Shown piece by piece: positions 1-12,800 of a DNA stretch of 64,000 nucleotides. The position numbers were made by a program, and so were the translations under genes. This DNA comes from Dermatemys mawii (taxonomy: Eukaryota; Chordata; Testudines; Dermatemydidae): assembly GCA_007922305.1 (NCBI GenBank), contig ML677364.1, positions 16,762,260 to 16,826,259 on the forward strand, in the 5' to 3' direction. The notes beneath the pieces are model-generated. The model saw nothing but the letters and a program-made list of their open reading frames with translations, had not been told where the DNA came from and made no database searches. The number at the start of each line of letters is the position of its first letter. The first letter of the stretch is position 1.

Positions 1-770
1 ACAGGATTAGATTTGACTAATTAGCCTTCTACAGAAGCATTGATGGGGATGGGGGGTTACTTCGAAATGAAAGGTTTCAATGGTTAGGTTAATCCAATGC
101 ATTTCTGGTTGTTTTTTCCAATACTAACCTTTGAAATGTAGAAGTATCTTTTGTAAAACATACAGCACTTAAAGCCTATTAATTTCTTAAAATTTTTTGT
201 ATTTTGGTAGAGCAATTACACTTGGAGTATGCTGGTAGAAAGCACCATAAAACTATGCAAATAAGAGTCAATCATTTAACCAAAGACACTTCATCTTAAG
301 CAAAACCCCAGAATTGGTAACAGAATAAAAACAGTTATCTCAGATCTGTGTGTCAGAGATGAAGTATTATCTTTGTACATTAAAATTCCTACTTCCATGT
401 TGGCGCTCTGATGAATTATAGGGCTTCTAAAGTGTAAAGACCCTTGAAAGCAAGATTTACTTGTTAAATAAATGTTTGTTAAATAAATACTGATTTAATA
501 GGCAGTGGATTATACTGTGTAATTATTGTCCTAGAACTCATGCTTCAAGTCAGAATTTAAAGTTGTTTGGACACAGTTTTGGAAGTTGTATGTGTCAAAT
601 AGCCCTATCCATGGGGACTCAAAGATTGAGAATTAATCTTTTGTTTTACATACCTCTATATTTTATGTAGTTAGGTGGTTTTCAATAAATATATTTAATC
701 AGCTTAAACACAGTATAAAGTAAAAATATGACCTTTAAATATCTTCTAATGATTTTTTCCTCTTTCACAG
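1..770 (+). other. PPP2R3B intron, no recognised feature
   Basis: AT-rich intronic sequence before the first exon seen. No frame or recognisable repeat. Confidence 0.6.
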
Positions 771-819
771 CTATATCAAACAGGATGATAGAGAGGATAT
801 TTTCAGGAGCAGTAACAAG
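771..819 (+). CDS. PPP2R3B: PPP2R3B exon (SNRMIERIFSGAVT)
   Basis: Acceptor tttcacag, donor AAG|gtaact. It begins with the last two bases of a codon and ends with AG of an arginine codon completed by G at 5902. This is the first PPP2R3B exon in the window. Confidence 0.9.
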
Positions 820-3800
820 GTAACTTTTTATATGCTGATTTAAATACAAATAATCCAACTTAATGGTCAGACTTGTTTATGAAAACTTGAAAATTAAGTT
901 CCTAGAACAGTTGAGTTCCACTGAAAATCAAAAGCTAATTTCAAAGGTTCAGCACTGTCCCTCCAACTCTTTAAATCCACTGTTCCAAGAGGAATTTTTG
1001 TGTTGCTGGTGCACAGTGTACTCTGCAAAGGTCTTTGATTTTGGTAAATAAGGTAAAGCAATGTTGACCATTACTGTGTAAAATCTAATTTGGGTTGGGA
1101 GGAAAATGAGAAGCAGTCACTGCCTTTCTCTGAAAATGGAAAGATGAAAATAGCGATTTAAAACTTTAAAGGGACTCCACTTGGAAAATCAAATTTTCAT
1201 TTGAAAGCTCTTTTTACTAGTGTTAAGTGTAACATAAGGTTAATATAAGTGAAGTTAGAAAGAGATGATTTATCTTAAGTGTGAGTGTATTGTGCATTTG
1301 ACAACACTGTATAGGAGCTTCAATATTTTTTTGATGGTCATTTATATTTCCTGTCTCATGGAATACCTATGATGACTAGGGCTGGCTAGAAAACAAAAAT
1401 TCCATTTTGTCAAAAACTGAGGTGTTAACATGTAGTTCTGCATCAGAATGAAATCTGGACCTGTCAATTTTTTTTGTTTTTAAAAGCAAGAGAACCACCC
1501 AAGAATAGCCAGTAGTCCATTGCTCACTTGGGATATGGAAGACCAGGATTCAAGTCCCTGCTCTGCCTGATTCTGCCTCTCTCAGGCCCAGTGAATATGT
1601 AACTATTTACACCAGTGAGGTGTGGACCCCTACAAAATAGCAAATGGAGGTGCAGGCTGTTTGGGAAATTTAGACATCGTCTGCAAACCCCCGAGGATGG
1701 GCCTGGTGATTAGGGCACTTGCATGAATCAGGCAGAGCAGGGACTAGAAACTTGATCTCCTACCTCCTGTAGGAGTGTCCTAGCCAATGGTCTAGTGGTT
1801 ATTCTGGAGCAGCGTTTCTCTTCTTTAGATCTATACTTGAAACCTTCACAACAAAATTTGTCAAAACCAATAAGTGAGAGTGAAAAATTCAGTTTTGATG
1901 AATTGGCATTTTTGACCCAAAAAGCAGCTTAGTCGAACAATTCAGTCAGCTCTAATGACATCACACTCATGCAGTGCTCTTTGGCATCTCACATGTATGC
2001 TCTTCCTGAAGGCTAGCAAAGGAGTCTTGACCAGTAAATGTGGCAGAAAATCTGAAACCAAAGTGGCAGTAAACAGCCCCAGAGAGGAAGAAGTGTGCTT
2101 GAGCATGTTTCATGATGTTGCTTTCAGACACCTGATGATGTTTAGATCTTTTTTGAATCACAAAGATGTTTAAAAACAAGAATTCTGTACAGGAGAAATT
2201 TCACAATGTACTAAGCCAAAGCTGCTTATCTGATCAATTTTTACAAAATTGACCAAATAAAAAAATAGAGCTCTCTTTTGAAAGTTATAGGACACAAAGG
2301 AAGTTGCATGTAAACTGTAATGTTCAATGCAGAATAAGAACAGAAGTGAAATGGAAGTGAAACAAAAAATAAATCAGAAAGTATCCTATATTGGGCTGTT
2401 GATTGATTGCAGTTAACTCACTTGATTAACTCAAATTAATGTGATTAATTTTAACTGCAAATCAGTTTTAATCGCACTGTTAATTTTCAATTGATATTCT
2501 ATTGTTTAACGCTTTGGATGTTTTTATACATTTTCGTATATATTTTATTCTGTGTTGTAATTGAAATCAAAGGGTATATTTTTATTGCAAATATTTGCAC
2601 TGTAAAAATTATAAAAGAAACTGTTTTTCAATTCACCTCATACAAGTATTGTAGTGCAATCTTTGCGTGAAAGTTCAACTTACAAATGTAGATTTTTGTG
2701 TTTTTGGTTACATAAATGCACTCAAACAAAACTCTGTAAAACTTCAGAGCCTTCAAGTCCCACTCAGTCCTACTTCTTCTTCAGGCAATCGGTAAGACAA
2801 ACAAGTTTGTTTACATTTACAGGAGATAATGCTACCCTCTCCTCACTGATGACATTGTAAATAAGAACAGGCATTTGTATGCCAGTTTTGTAGCTGTCAT
2901 TGAAAAGTATTTACATTCCAGATATTCTAAACATTTGTATGCTCTTCAGCCACCATTCCAAAGGACATGATTCCATGTTGATGACACTCATTTAAAAAAA
3001 CATATTAATTAAATTTGTGCCTGAACTCCTTGGGGGAGAATCGTATGTCCCCTGCTCTGTTTTATCCACTTTGTGCCATATATTTAATGTTGTAGAGTCT
3101 CTGACCCAGCTCATGTTGTTCATTTTAAGAACAGTTCCACTGCAGGTTTCACAAAATGCAAAGAAGGTACCAAAGTGATATTTCTAAAGATAGCTACAGT
3201 ACACGACCCAAGGTTTGACTCTGAAGTGCCTTCCAAAATCTGAGAGGGATGAGGTGTGGAGCATGCTTTGAGAAGATTTAAAAGAGCAACACTGCTGCGG
3301 AAACTACAGAACCCGAGCCATCAAAAAAGAAAATCAACCTTCTGCTGATGGCATCTGACTCAGATGATGAAAATGAGCATGTATTGGTCCACCCTGCATT
3401 CGATAGTTATCGAGCAGAACAAGTTATCAGCGTGGACGCATGCCCTTTGGCATAGTGGTTGAAGCATGGAAGGGACATACGAATCTTTAGCACATCTGGC
3501 ATGTAAATATCTTGCAATGCCTGCTACAACTGTAGCACGCGAGTGCTTATTTTCACACTCAGGTAACATTGTAAAAAAAAGTGGGCAGCCTTATCTCCTA
3601 CAAATTTGTTTACATTTGCGTCTTAGTGATTGGCTGAACAAGAAGTAGGACTGAGTGGACTCTAAAAGCTCAAGTTTTACATGGTTTTATTTTTGAATGC
3701 AGTTATTTGCGGTACATAATTCTACATCTGTAAGTTCAACTTTCATGATAGATTGCACTACAATACTTGTATTAGGTGAACTAAAAAATACTATTTCTTT

Positions 3801-6800
3801 TGTTTTGTTACAGGGCAAATATTTGTAATAAAAAATAAGTGAGCACTGTACGCTATATTGTGTTTTAATTAAAATCGGTATATTAGAAAATATAGAAAAA
3901 AATCCAAAAGTATTTAAATAAATGGTATTCTATTATTGTTTAACAGAGCAAATAATCAAATTAATTTTTTAAATCACTTGCATATATATCCATAGCTGAG
4001 TGTGCTTGGAAAGCAACAGAGGAAGGACAATTTATATGTTTTGCCAAAACACACAATTGTCACTCTTCCTTTGTTGCTTTCCATGCACGCTCAGATTAGG
4101 CTACAGAATGCTGTGCAACTTTAGTATTCTAATTCAACTGTAATTCTAAACTTTTTATATATACATAATAGTGAACCAGATTGTCAGCCCCATTTGCTGT
4201 CTAAGCAGCCATAATCATAGGACTTGAAGGGGCCTGAACAGGTTTTCTAGTCCAGTGCTCTTCAAACTTTTGACGCCACGGCCCCCTTTTGCGCTCCCCC
4301 TTCTGCTCGCAGCCCCCCAGGCTATGTCCGCCGAAATGCCGCTGAATAGAAAGCTTCAGCTTTCTTTCGGCGGCATTTCGGCAGGCCAAAAATAGATCGC
4401 GACTTCACCAGTCTCTGGGGAAGGATCAGCAGCGGCGCCAGGGTCTTGTGCACCCTGAGGGTGGTCTTGCGCACCCCAGTTTGAAGACCACTGTTCTAGT
4501 CAAATAGCCTGCATTCGTGACAGGGCTAAGTATTGTCTAGACCAGGGGTCTCAAACTCAAATGACCACGAGGGCCGCATGAGGACTAGTGCACTGGCCCG
4601 AGGGCTGCATCACTGACACGTCCCCCCACCCCTCGCTGCCCCGGCCATGCCCCCACTCCACCCCTTTCATGAGGTCCTGCACCTGCCCCACCTCCTCCTC
4701 TGAGCGCACAGCTCCCCGGTACCTCCTGGAAAGCGCTAGGCACCACCAACAGCTGTTTGGCAAACAAAGCAAGAGCAATATAGGAAGTCCAGAGCTGGAA
4801 ACACAAGCAAACAAATCTAATTTAACAAGAAATTACCAGCCTAATTACCGGTGTTTCCCAGGAGCCCTCTGCAGCGATGACCAGGAGTGGTAAGCCATGC
4901 TCCCTGCTGCCCTCCCTCCTCCCTCTGTGGGACGCTTACCTCTCCTGGCCACCACTGCAGAGAGCTCCTGCAAAGTGCCGCCCCAGCTTGTTCATTGAGG
5001 CCTCAGCAGCAATGCCCGGAAGCCAGGACTCAGCAGCGGCCCAGCCAGGCAGCAGAGAATCCTCCGCTTCTGGCTCCTCCCTCCCACAAACTGCTATGGT
5101 GTGGGAGGTGGGGGGCGCCAGGGAGCTTGGCAGGCCGTGTGTTTGAGACCCCTGGTCTAGACCATCCCTGACCAGTGTTTGTGTAACCTGCTCTTAAAAA
5201 TTTCCAGTGATGGATATTCCACAACCTACCTCCCTAGGCAATTTATTCCAGTGCTTACCTACCCCGACAGTCAAAAGTTTTTCCTGATGTCCAGCCTAAA
5301 CCACCCTTGCTGCAATTTAAGCCCATTGCTGCTTATTCTAATCTCGGAGGTTATCAAGAATTTTTCTCCCTCCTCATATCAACTTTTTATGTACTTGAAA
5401 ACTGTTATCATGCCCCCCAAACTCATCTTCTCTTCTCTTTTGACTAAACAAACCCAGGTTTTTTTCAATCTTCCCTCATAGATCATGTTTTCTAGACCTT
5501 TAATCATTTTTGTTGTTCTTCTCTGGACGTTTTCCAGTTTCCCACGTCTTTCCTGAAATGTGGCACCCAGAACTGAACATAATTCTCCAGTTGAGGCCTT
5601 ATCAGCTGCCCTAAAGAGCCAGCTGAGGATTCCTCCTCACTGTATTCTGTGCCATCCAGTTCCCCTGTTCTTTTATACGGGATGTGTTAGAGCTGGGACA
5701 GTACATAGTGCTGTATTCCCTAATTTCAACTGCGATATAAGCTTTTGAGTAAATCTTAAAATTAAGAAAATTAATGTGAACAAAATGAAAATGACTTACA
5801 GTGGTGCAGTCTAGTCCCAATTTTGTTGCAGTATTTCAATGTCTTAAAATACTTATGCATTCTTGTTTTCATTTATGTCAATACCTGTATTGGTCTTTAA
5901 GGGGCAGAAAAGCACAGAAAGAAGGAAAACTTAGCTATGCTGATTTTGTCTGGTTTTTGATATCTGAAGAGGACAAAAAGACGCCAACTAGGTAAGAATT
6001 AACTGACACTTGAGCATAACTAGAAACTATCTTTGCTGGCACTGCCTTTTGCTATAAACTAGCAGAACATTCCTAGCTGACCTGACCCATTAAATTCCAA
6101 AGCAATTTACAGTTGAAGACTCCTAATTAGTGTGTTTAATTTGTAAGTTCCATTTGATTTTCTTTGGCCTCGTTTCAGCTGTTGAGTCTGATTCATTTAA
6201 AGAGAGGTTTTGTGTTGGAGGAACATTTTCAAATATAGCAGGGTTAAACAATCTACCTATCCTTCATATAAAATTATTCTTTCTAACTAGATTTGGTAAT
6301 TTTCAAAGCTCTAAGTTTTAAACAAGGTCTTCCTTGAACATGTTCATTCCCTTCTGACATTATAGTGAGGTTGTAATGCCGAATGTGTGAGACTGATGTC
6401 ACTGCACAAGCAAAGTGAATCTGAACTGGTAAGGAGGAAGTTATTAACCCAACACCAGTCTATAGGAAAAAGTAAGGTGTAAAAGAAAGCTGGCTAAGGA
6501 AATTTCTTTACGTCAGTTCTCTTTTCAGTGTTGGTGGTTCTTTAATTCTGCCCCAAAGTACTCTTTTAATGCCTATGAATATGGTTAACTGAGGCTGTCG
6601 TCTTTACCGCAATAAGTTAGCTGGAGTTGCATAGTGTAGGTTATGTGAATAATGTAGCTGAAGTCAACATACCTTGGGTCGAGTTACCCCGTGGTTTAAA
6701 CTGCAAGGGGTTGACGTGAGAAAATCTCCAGTCAACTTACTTTACTTTTCTTGTCGGGGGCAGAGTACAGGGATCGACTGAACAGTGATCTGTGGCTGAT

Positions 6801-9800
6801 TTGGTGGATCTTTGCTAGACCTGCTAAATCAACTGCCAGTCTGACTATGACAGGGATCAGTCTTGGAGCGTTGATCCCTGTCATAGTGTAGACCTGCCCT
6901 AAGTAGTGCTGCTGTTTTATGGGGTTATATTTTATACCACCCTAATACTGAGTAGGAGTAGGCTCCAAATAATGAAGCAAATTCTGCATTGCTATATGGC
7001 ATCAAAGACTTTAGTAAGACCTGTGTTATGACAGTGCAGAACTGTGAGGTGCTGATAAAATATAAGGTGGTCCTTCAATCTGAACTCTTGTAGGAAGCCA
7101 GAATTTGACTCTTAATAACTTCACTTTCTATTGACTTCACTGGGAATTGTGGCCAAATATCGGAGGTGGAATTAGGTCCTACTACCTACTTAATTTTACA
7201 GGTATTTTTAAAATGCACAGTATAGGTTACCCTGCATGTACCCGAGTCAGCACTTGGTGAGAGAAGTGTTTATGCAGAAGTCTGCTGTATCATGATAGTT
7301 CATTCTTGACTTAATGCAAATCCCTGCTTGGTATGCTTAAAGCTATGCAATGGGATCTGTAAGCTGTCCAACGTCTGTAAAAGTTTTTTAAAAAATTAGA
7401 CGTTTGCAAAGAACCATTCATGCGGTAAACAGTGTTATCGCTTATTTCAGCATTGAATACTGGTTTCGCTGTATGGATCTTGATGGGGATGGTGCATTGT
7501 CTATGTATGAACTGGAGTACTTTTATGAGGAACAGTGTCAAAAACTGGATAACATGGCCATTGAACCTCTACCCTTTGAAGACTGTCTGTGTCAGATGCT
7601 GGATCTTGTAAAGCCACAATGTGATGGTAAGGGGCTTTTTTCCATTCTATGACTATTTTCTGCTGCCTCAGATTAATTTGGTCTTGGCCTGTGGGGTCAT
7701 CACTGAGCTGTGTTGTGAATCTGCCTTTGCTAGTTGATCAGGCTTAATACTCCTAGTTAAGCAGAAGTAGCTGTTCACTGATCAGACTAGAGTATGTCTG
7801 CTTTTATAGTAAGAATCAGATTGTTAGGCCTAATCTTAGTTACTAGTTCAGCAAAAAAAAATTAGACCAGAAAATACTGATGATGGTTAATAGTTCTGTA
7901 ATGGGAGTCCTTCCACTGGAACATGTTTGTGCTTGTGAAATGAAACGTCTGCTGAGCGAATTACTTTGCACATTAAAATCAAGAGGACCTCTTTTTTAAA
8001 ATTCTTTAGTCTTTTATTTATATGGATCCATATGCTCCTTCTCATAGCTAGGTAGAATGTGCTCAGAAACTGAAATCCTGCATCACAGACTGCGATCCCA
8101 GGCTGTCGGTCTCACTTTAATTGACAGGCTCCATACTGCAGCTATAGTATTCTCATTTCACTAGTGCTTCTGTTAAGAAACCTAATATTTAATAGTTCAT
8201 TTATCTTTAATGTCTGTCAATCAGCTGTGGAATGACTTGCCTTAGACAAGAGCAATCCTTTTCAAACATGGGTGCCTAATGTTAATATCCTAAATCCATG
8301 TTTAGGCACCTAAAAAGTGGTCTGATCCTCAAAAGATTTGAGCAGCTCACATTCACTTAAAATTCAGTACGGGCTTACTGTATTTTAATCCTCCTATGCT
8401 TGACCCTTAGCTGATGAAACCTACAGAAACTCAAGTTTAATACAGAAAATGTTATTCCTCATGACAACTCTTAAATATTAAGTGAGCATCAGGCTGTAGC
8501 AACTGATCTATTCCGCAGTTTTCCATAGTCCAAGTAATTTTCCTCGTCTTTTCTAAACTTAAGGTACTGAAGTGTGCAGTAGTAATCTGTATCCCTTATT
8601 CTGCTTATTACTACCTCTTCAAGACACTTTCATCTGCCTCACATGTTGCATGTTGGAAGCTTTGGATACTAGCTCAGGATAAGGCTTTGGAGTCCATCAA
8701 TCTATTATATTTGACGCCACTTTTGGACAGCTTGACTTGTGTAATGTCTAAATATCTGGCTGACTGTTTATCACGTAACAGTCCTTACTTGGGCTGAACT
8801 TTTAGGCTTCTTGTAACCTATTTCAGTAACAACCAGCCTTGTATTGGTTTCCATGCAGCAGATTTGCAGAGTGGGTACATGACATTCCAAACATACAGTA
8901 TATTCACGAAATATCATTGTATGGACTCAGGCTAGCCCTAAATTTATACTAAAACTCTGTTTTTTGTTTTTTTTTAAAGGCATAGGATGAGTAGCTCAGT
9001 TCTCCTATCTTTCAGAGCATCTATTAATTTTTCTTGTGGAATTTAATTTCAATAATGCTTTCTTATTGACACTTCCTATGGTATCATCTATACAGAGTCC
9101 ATTTTTCCTAAGACATTTAAAGTGATCTTTCTACGTAGATTTTATGCACTCAGTTCTTAGATATCCTTGAATTTTAATAGTCTCTAGGAGTGTGAATTTG
9201 TTGTACTTGCCTATAATTTTTGTTCACTGAACATAGTAATTATTTTGAAATCTCACACTCACCACCCACCTTCCCTGCTCAAATTAAGGACCATTTAAAG
9301 GTTACAAAACTTCTCTAATATGGTTGAAAAGAAACTGACTAGCACTAAAATATGCTGTGAGTTGGGGAATTGCCCAGATATTAGATCCCCACAGACAAGG
9401 ACAAGGGAGTTAACCAGCACCCGGTCAGGTGTTGAACAGCCATTGTCCAGCAAGGGTGTTACAATTCAATGACTCACTTGCATTTTGTTGATGTGTGGTG
9501 AAGCTGGAGGGCTGAAGAAGGGGTAGTGGAAAAGGAGAGCTACACTGGAGCCGAATAGGCTGTTCACTGAACTGGAGGAGAAAGAGGCAGGCAAGGTAGG
9601 GCGACCAGATATCCCGATTTTTATAGGGGCAGTCCCGATTTTTTGATCTTTCTTATATAGGCTCTTTTTATCCCCCACTCCCTGTCTTGATTTTTCACAT
9701 TTGCTGTCTGGTCACCATAGGCAGAGGGACTCTAGCAGGAAAATGGTAGGGGAAGCTGTTGTGGTGAAATAAGTGAGGGACCAGATGGATCCCAGCAGAA

Positions 9801-12800
9801 GCTATGCTAATATCTAGGAACACTTGCCTCGTGGAGGTTCAGGGAGCATTGTTAGCCCTCTATGGGAAAGGAACTGAACTTTTATATGTGGGGGGAAAAT
9901 AAATAGGACAGCAGTGAGAGCACAATACCAGCTGAGAAGTTGCTCCCAGCTTGCTCTGAAACAGCAGGAGCCCTTCAAATCCATAAGTGTTTAGAAAATG
10001 TGTCATCTTAACAGAAGAATCAGAGAGAGAGCTGTGTTAGTCTGGAATTGCAAAAGTGTCAGAGTCCCGTGGCACTTACAAAGTGGGTATTAGCCCACAA
10101 AAGCTTATGCTCTAATACTTTAGTCTTAACTGAGGAGTTAACCATCCCAAACATAGGCTTCAAACCTACACGTGAGCCTGCACAGGCCGACACCTGTCCT
10201 TCAGTAATCAAATGTTGACTTGAAGTTTTAAATATTCAAGTTTGTAATTAAACCAGTATTAAGGCAGATTGGAATCTGTTATAATTTCTTTATATAAGGC
10301 ACCTTCAGCATATCATATCACTCGCCATCAATGGCTATTGAAAATTATAACATTAAACTGAAATAGTGCAGATAATCTTATAGATTTTTAGTTCTTGAGC
10401 AAAATGGGGACTCTCTTCCTTTTAAATTTTCAACACATTTGTACTTTCAGAGAAGGGATGAATTACAGCTCAATCACAGTTTATATTTTTTAATATATTA
10501 CTACTTATTTCTTAATCTTTTTCCAGAGAAAATTACTCTCCATGACTTAAAGAAGTGTAAGTTAGCAAATGTGTTCTTTGATACCTTTTTCAACATTGAA
10601 AAATACCTTGACCATGAGCAGAAGGATCAATTTTCTATGTTGAGGGTAAGTTAATGTTGTCGTCTTAAACACAAACATACAAAATGTAATACTATGCTTT
10701 ATGAATAAATGTAATGCATAAATAAAATGTTTAATTTGATTCTGTTCAGGATGGTGAAAATGAAAGCCAAGAGATTTCTGACTGGGAGAAATATGCTGCT
10801 GAAGAGTATGATATCCTGGTAGCTGAAGAGGCAGCTACTGACCAGTGGAATGATGGGTAAGAATGATGTGGGGCATGTTAATAGTACTGCATAGGTTAGG
10901 GTACCGCATATTAAACACTTTTGATGTCCATGGCCCTGCTTCCACAGAGCACCACTGTAAGAGTTCCGTACCTAGCTATATGGCCAACGAACCTTTTTGA
11001 GCAGTAGATTAGAGGGTATTGAGAAGGCTTAGGAGGGCATCCTCCTGCATCTCAAGCAGTACATTCCAATGACAGAAGTATAAGTGCTAGAACTGGTTGA
11101 AATTTTACAAAGCTTTTATCAAAAAAGGTCTCTTTCCAAATCAAACTCAATTTTAAAAAAAACAGTTTCACAAAATTTATTTAAACATCAAAAATCTGTT
11201 TTTAATCAAAATGTGAATAAAAAACTTTTTTAAAAAAGTCCATTTTGAACTCTGTAAGATAGAAACAGCTTTAAACTATTACACAATTTTATTTTTCTTC
11301 CTTCTCTAATAAATACCCCACCCATCTAATCATGCCTCAGCTACCCACTATCCAACTGCCAGACCAATCACAAAATCCAACATCTATGTTACGCCATGCT
11401 AGTCTTTCAAATCTAATTTTTAATAGTCAAAATACTATTATATAGTAAGTGTTCAGGACTAAGGTTGTGTGTGTGTGTGCGCGTGTATTTTAGCTTTAGA
11501 CCACTACTTAAATTTCTGCTTTTTTTTAAAGTTGTCGTTGGCCTCAACACGATGTAAGATCTGCCTGGAAGAGTAAAAGGTGTTGATGTTCCTGGGTTTC
11601 CCAAATCAGATGTGCATGAAAAGTGCCTTTTTGCCTAAGGAAAGGGCATTCAGTTAACTGCTGTGGTGCCTGCAAAATCTTTAAAAAGGGCCAAAGAGAC
11701 TGCAAGCCTCCGTTCTAGAGCTTGTTGGCACAAGAGGTTCTAGTAACTTGAGTCCAAGAGGTTTCTTAAAAAGATGTGTCCAGACATAAGTAGTGAGCCT
11801 TTCGCAAATTTCCCAGCTGAAAGACCACTATCATGTAAATGTTACTGGTATTCTGAATGTCTGCTTTCAGGAGTCAGTGCAAATCCTTTGTGTGTAAATA
11901 CCTATTGGAGAATGGGAGAAAAGCCCATCGAGAAACTGAAACAGGCTATATTTCTTAGTTGTAAATCTAGTGTCTGTAACATGATGCTGCAGCAAAGTAA
12001 TCAGATTTTCCTTCAGATTCAGCTATTAGTGGTTTTATGTTCTTCTGTTTTTACCAGAAAAAAAAAAAACCTGCTTCAGCAGAACACTGACATTCCTTCT
12101 GTAACAATTTTAGGGATTCTGATTTCTCTGACTACTAGCCTTGCCCCAGGCTAGGGTAAGGAAATATTAAGGTAAGGATGCTTGTTTTGAGAAGGTCCAG
12201 AGGTTCCCACTGGTGCAGGGCTGCATGTTTCTAAATATCACATCCTTGCATAAGATGTTCTTAATTTCTAACTTCTCTCCTCCTAAGTATCAACATCCCC
12301 AGCTGACAGAGTAATTAGTGTATGGTCTAACCAGTGTTTCCCTATGAAGTTTGCTAAATATTTCTATAGGCATAATTTACCAGTGTTCCTACACAATCCT
12401 GCTGATCAGTGTTTTCTCGATATATGTAACCTGCACCACTCATTGCCTTAAGATTAATTTTCTGACCCTTTAATCATTAAGATGGGTGTTTTAAAATTAC
12501 AGTAGATTCTACTGATTAGCAACCGGCTTCAGTTGCCAGCAAAAAGTTGCCATTGTCGAACAGTTGCCAATAAGTGAAAGGCAAGTTTTTAAGACTACAG
12601 CCAAGAAAGGAAACACTGACTGCAAACCTGCCTGTGGGGAAGAAGGCTGCTGCCTGGATGCAAGGGCTTTCTATAAGTAGCAGAGCTGGTAGGGGCCCAC
12701 AGAGATGCACAGTACCTCTCCATCTGCTTTCTGAAGGTTAGAGCTCAGCACATCCCAGCACTGCATTCCCTGTGAGCAGCCCCACTAGGGCACAGCCTGG

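Larger units (their letters stand above)
4205..5610 (-). mobile_element. CR1-type LINE 3' fragment interrupted by two hAT elements
   Basis: Pieces at 4205-4252, 4502-4534 and 5163-5610 read as one CR1-like stretch (ccatccctgaccagtgtttg, tggatattccacaacctacc, ctttaatcatttttgttgtt) once the two hAT insertions and one copy of each 8-bp duplication are removed. Similar sequence occurs at 41655-42290. Confidence 0.8.

Noticed and set aside
1540..1600. tRNA gene suggested by a B-box-like sequence
   Set aside because: No acceptor stem, A box or cloverleaf; the sequence is part of an interspersed inverted repeat.
11774..12154. 126-codon + frame in the last PPP2R3B intron
   Set aside because: No recognisable homology, poly(A)-derived lysines, and no splice or start support.
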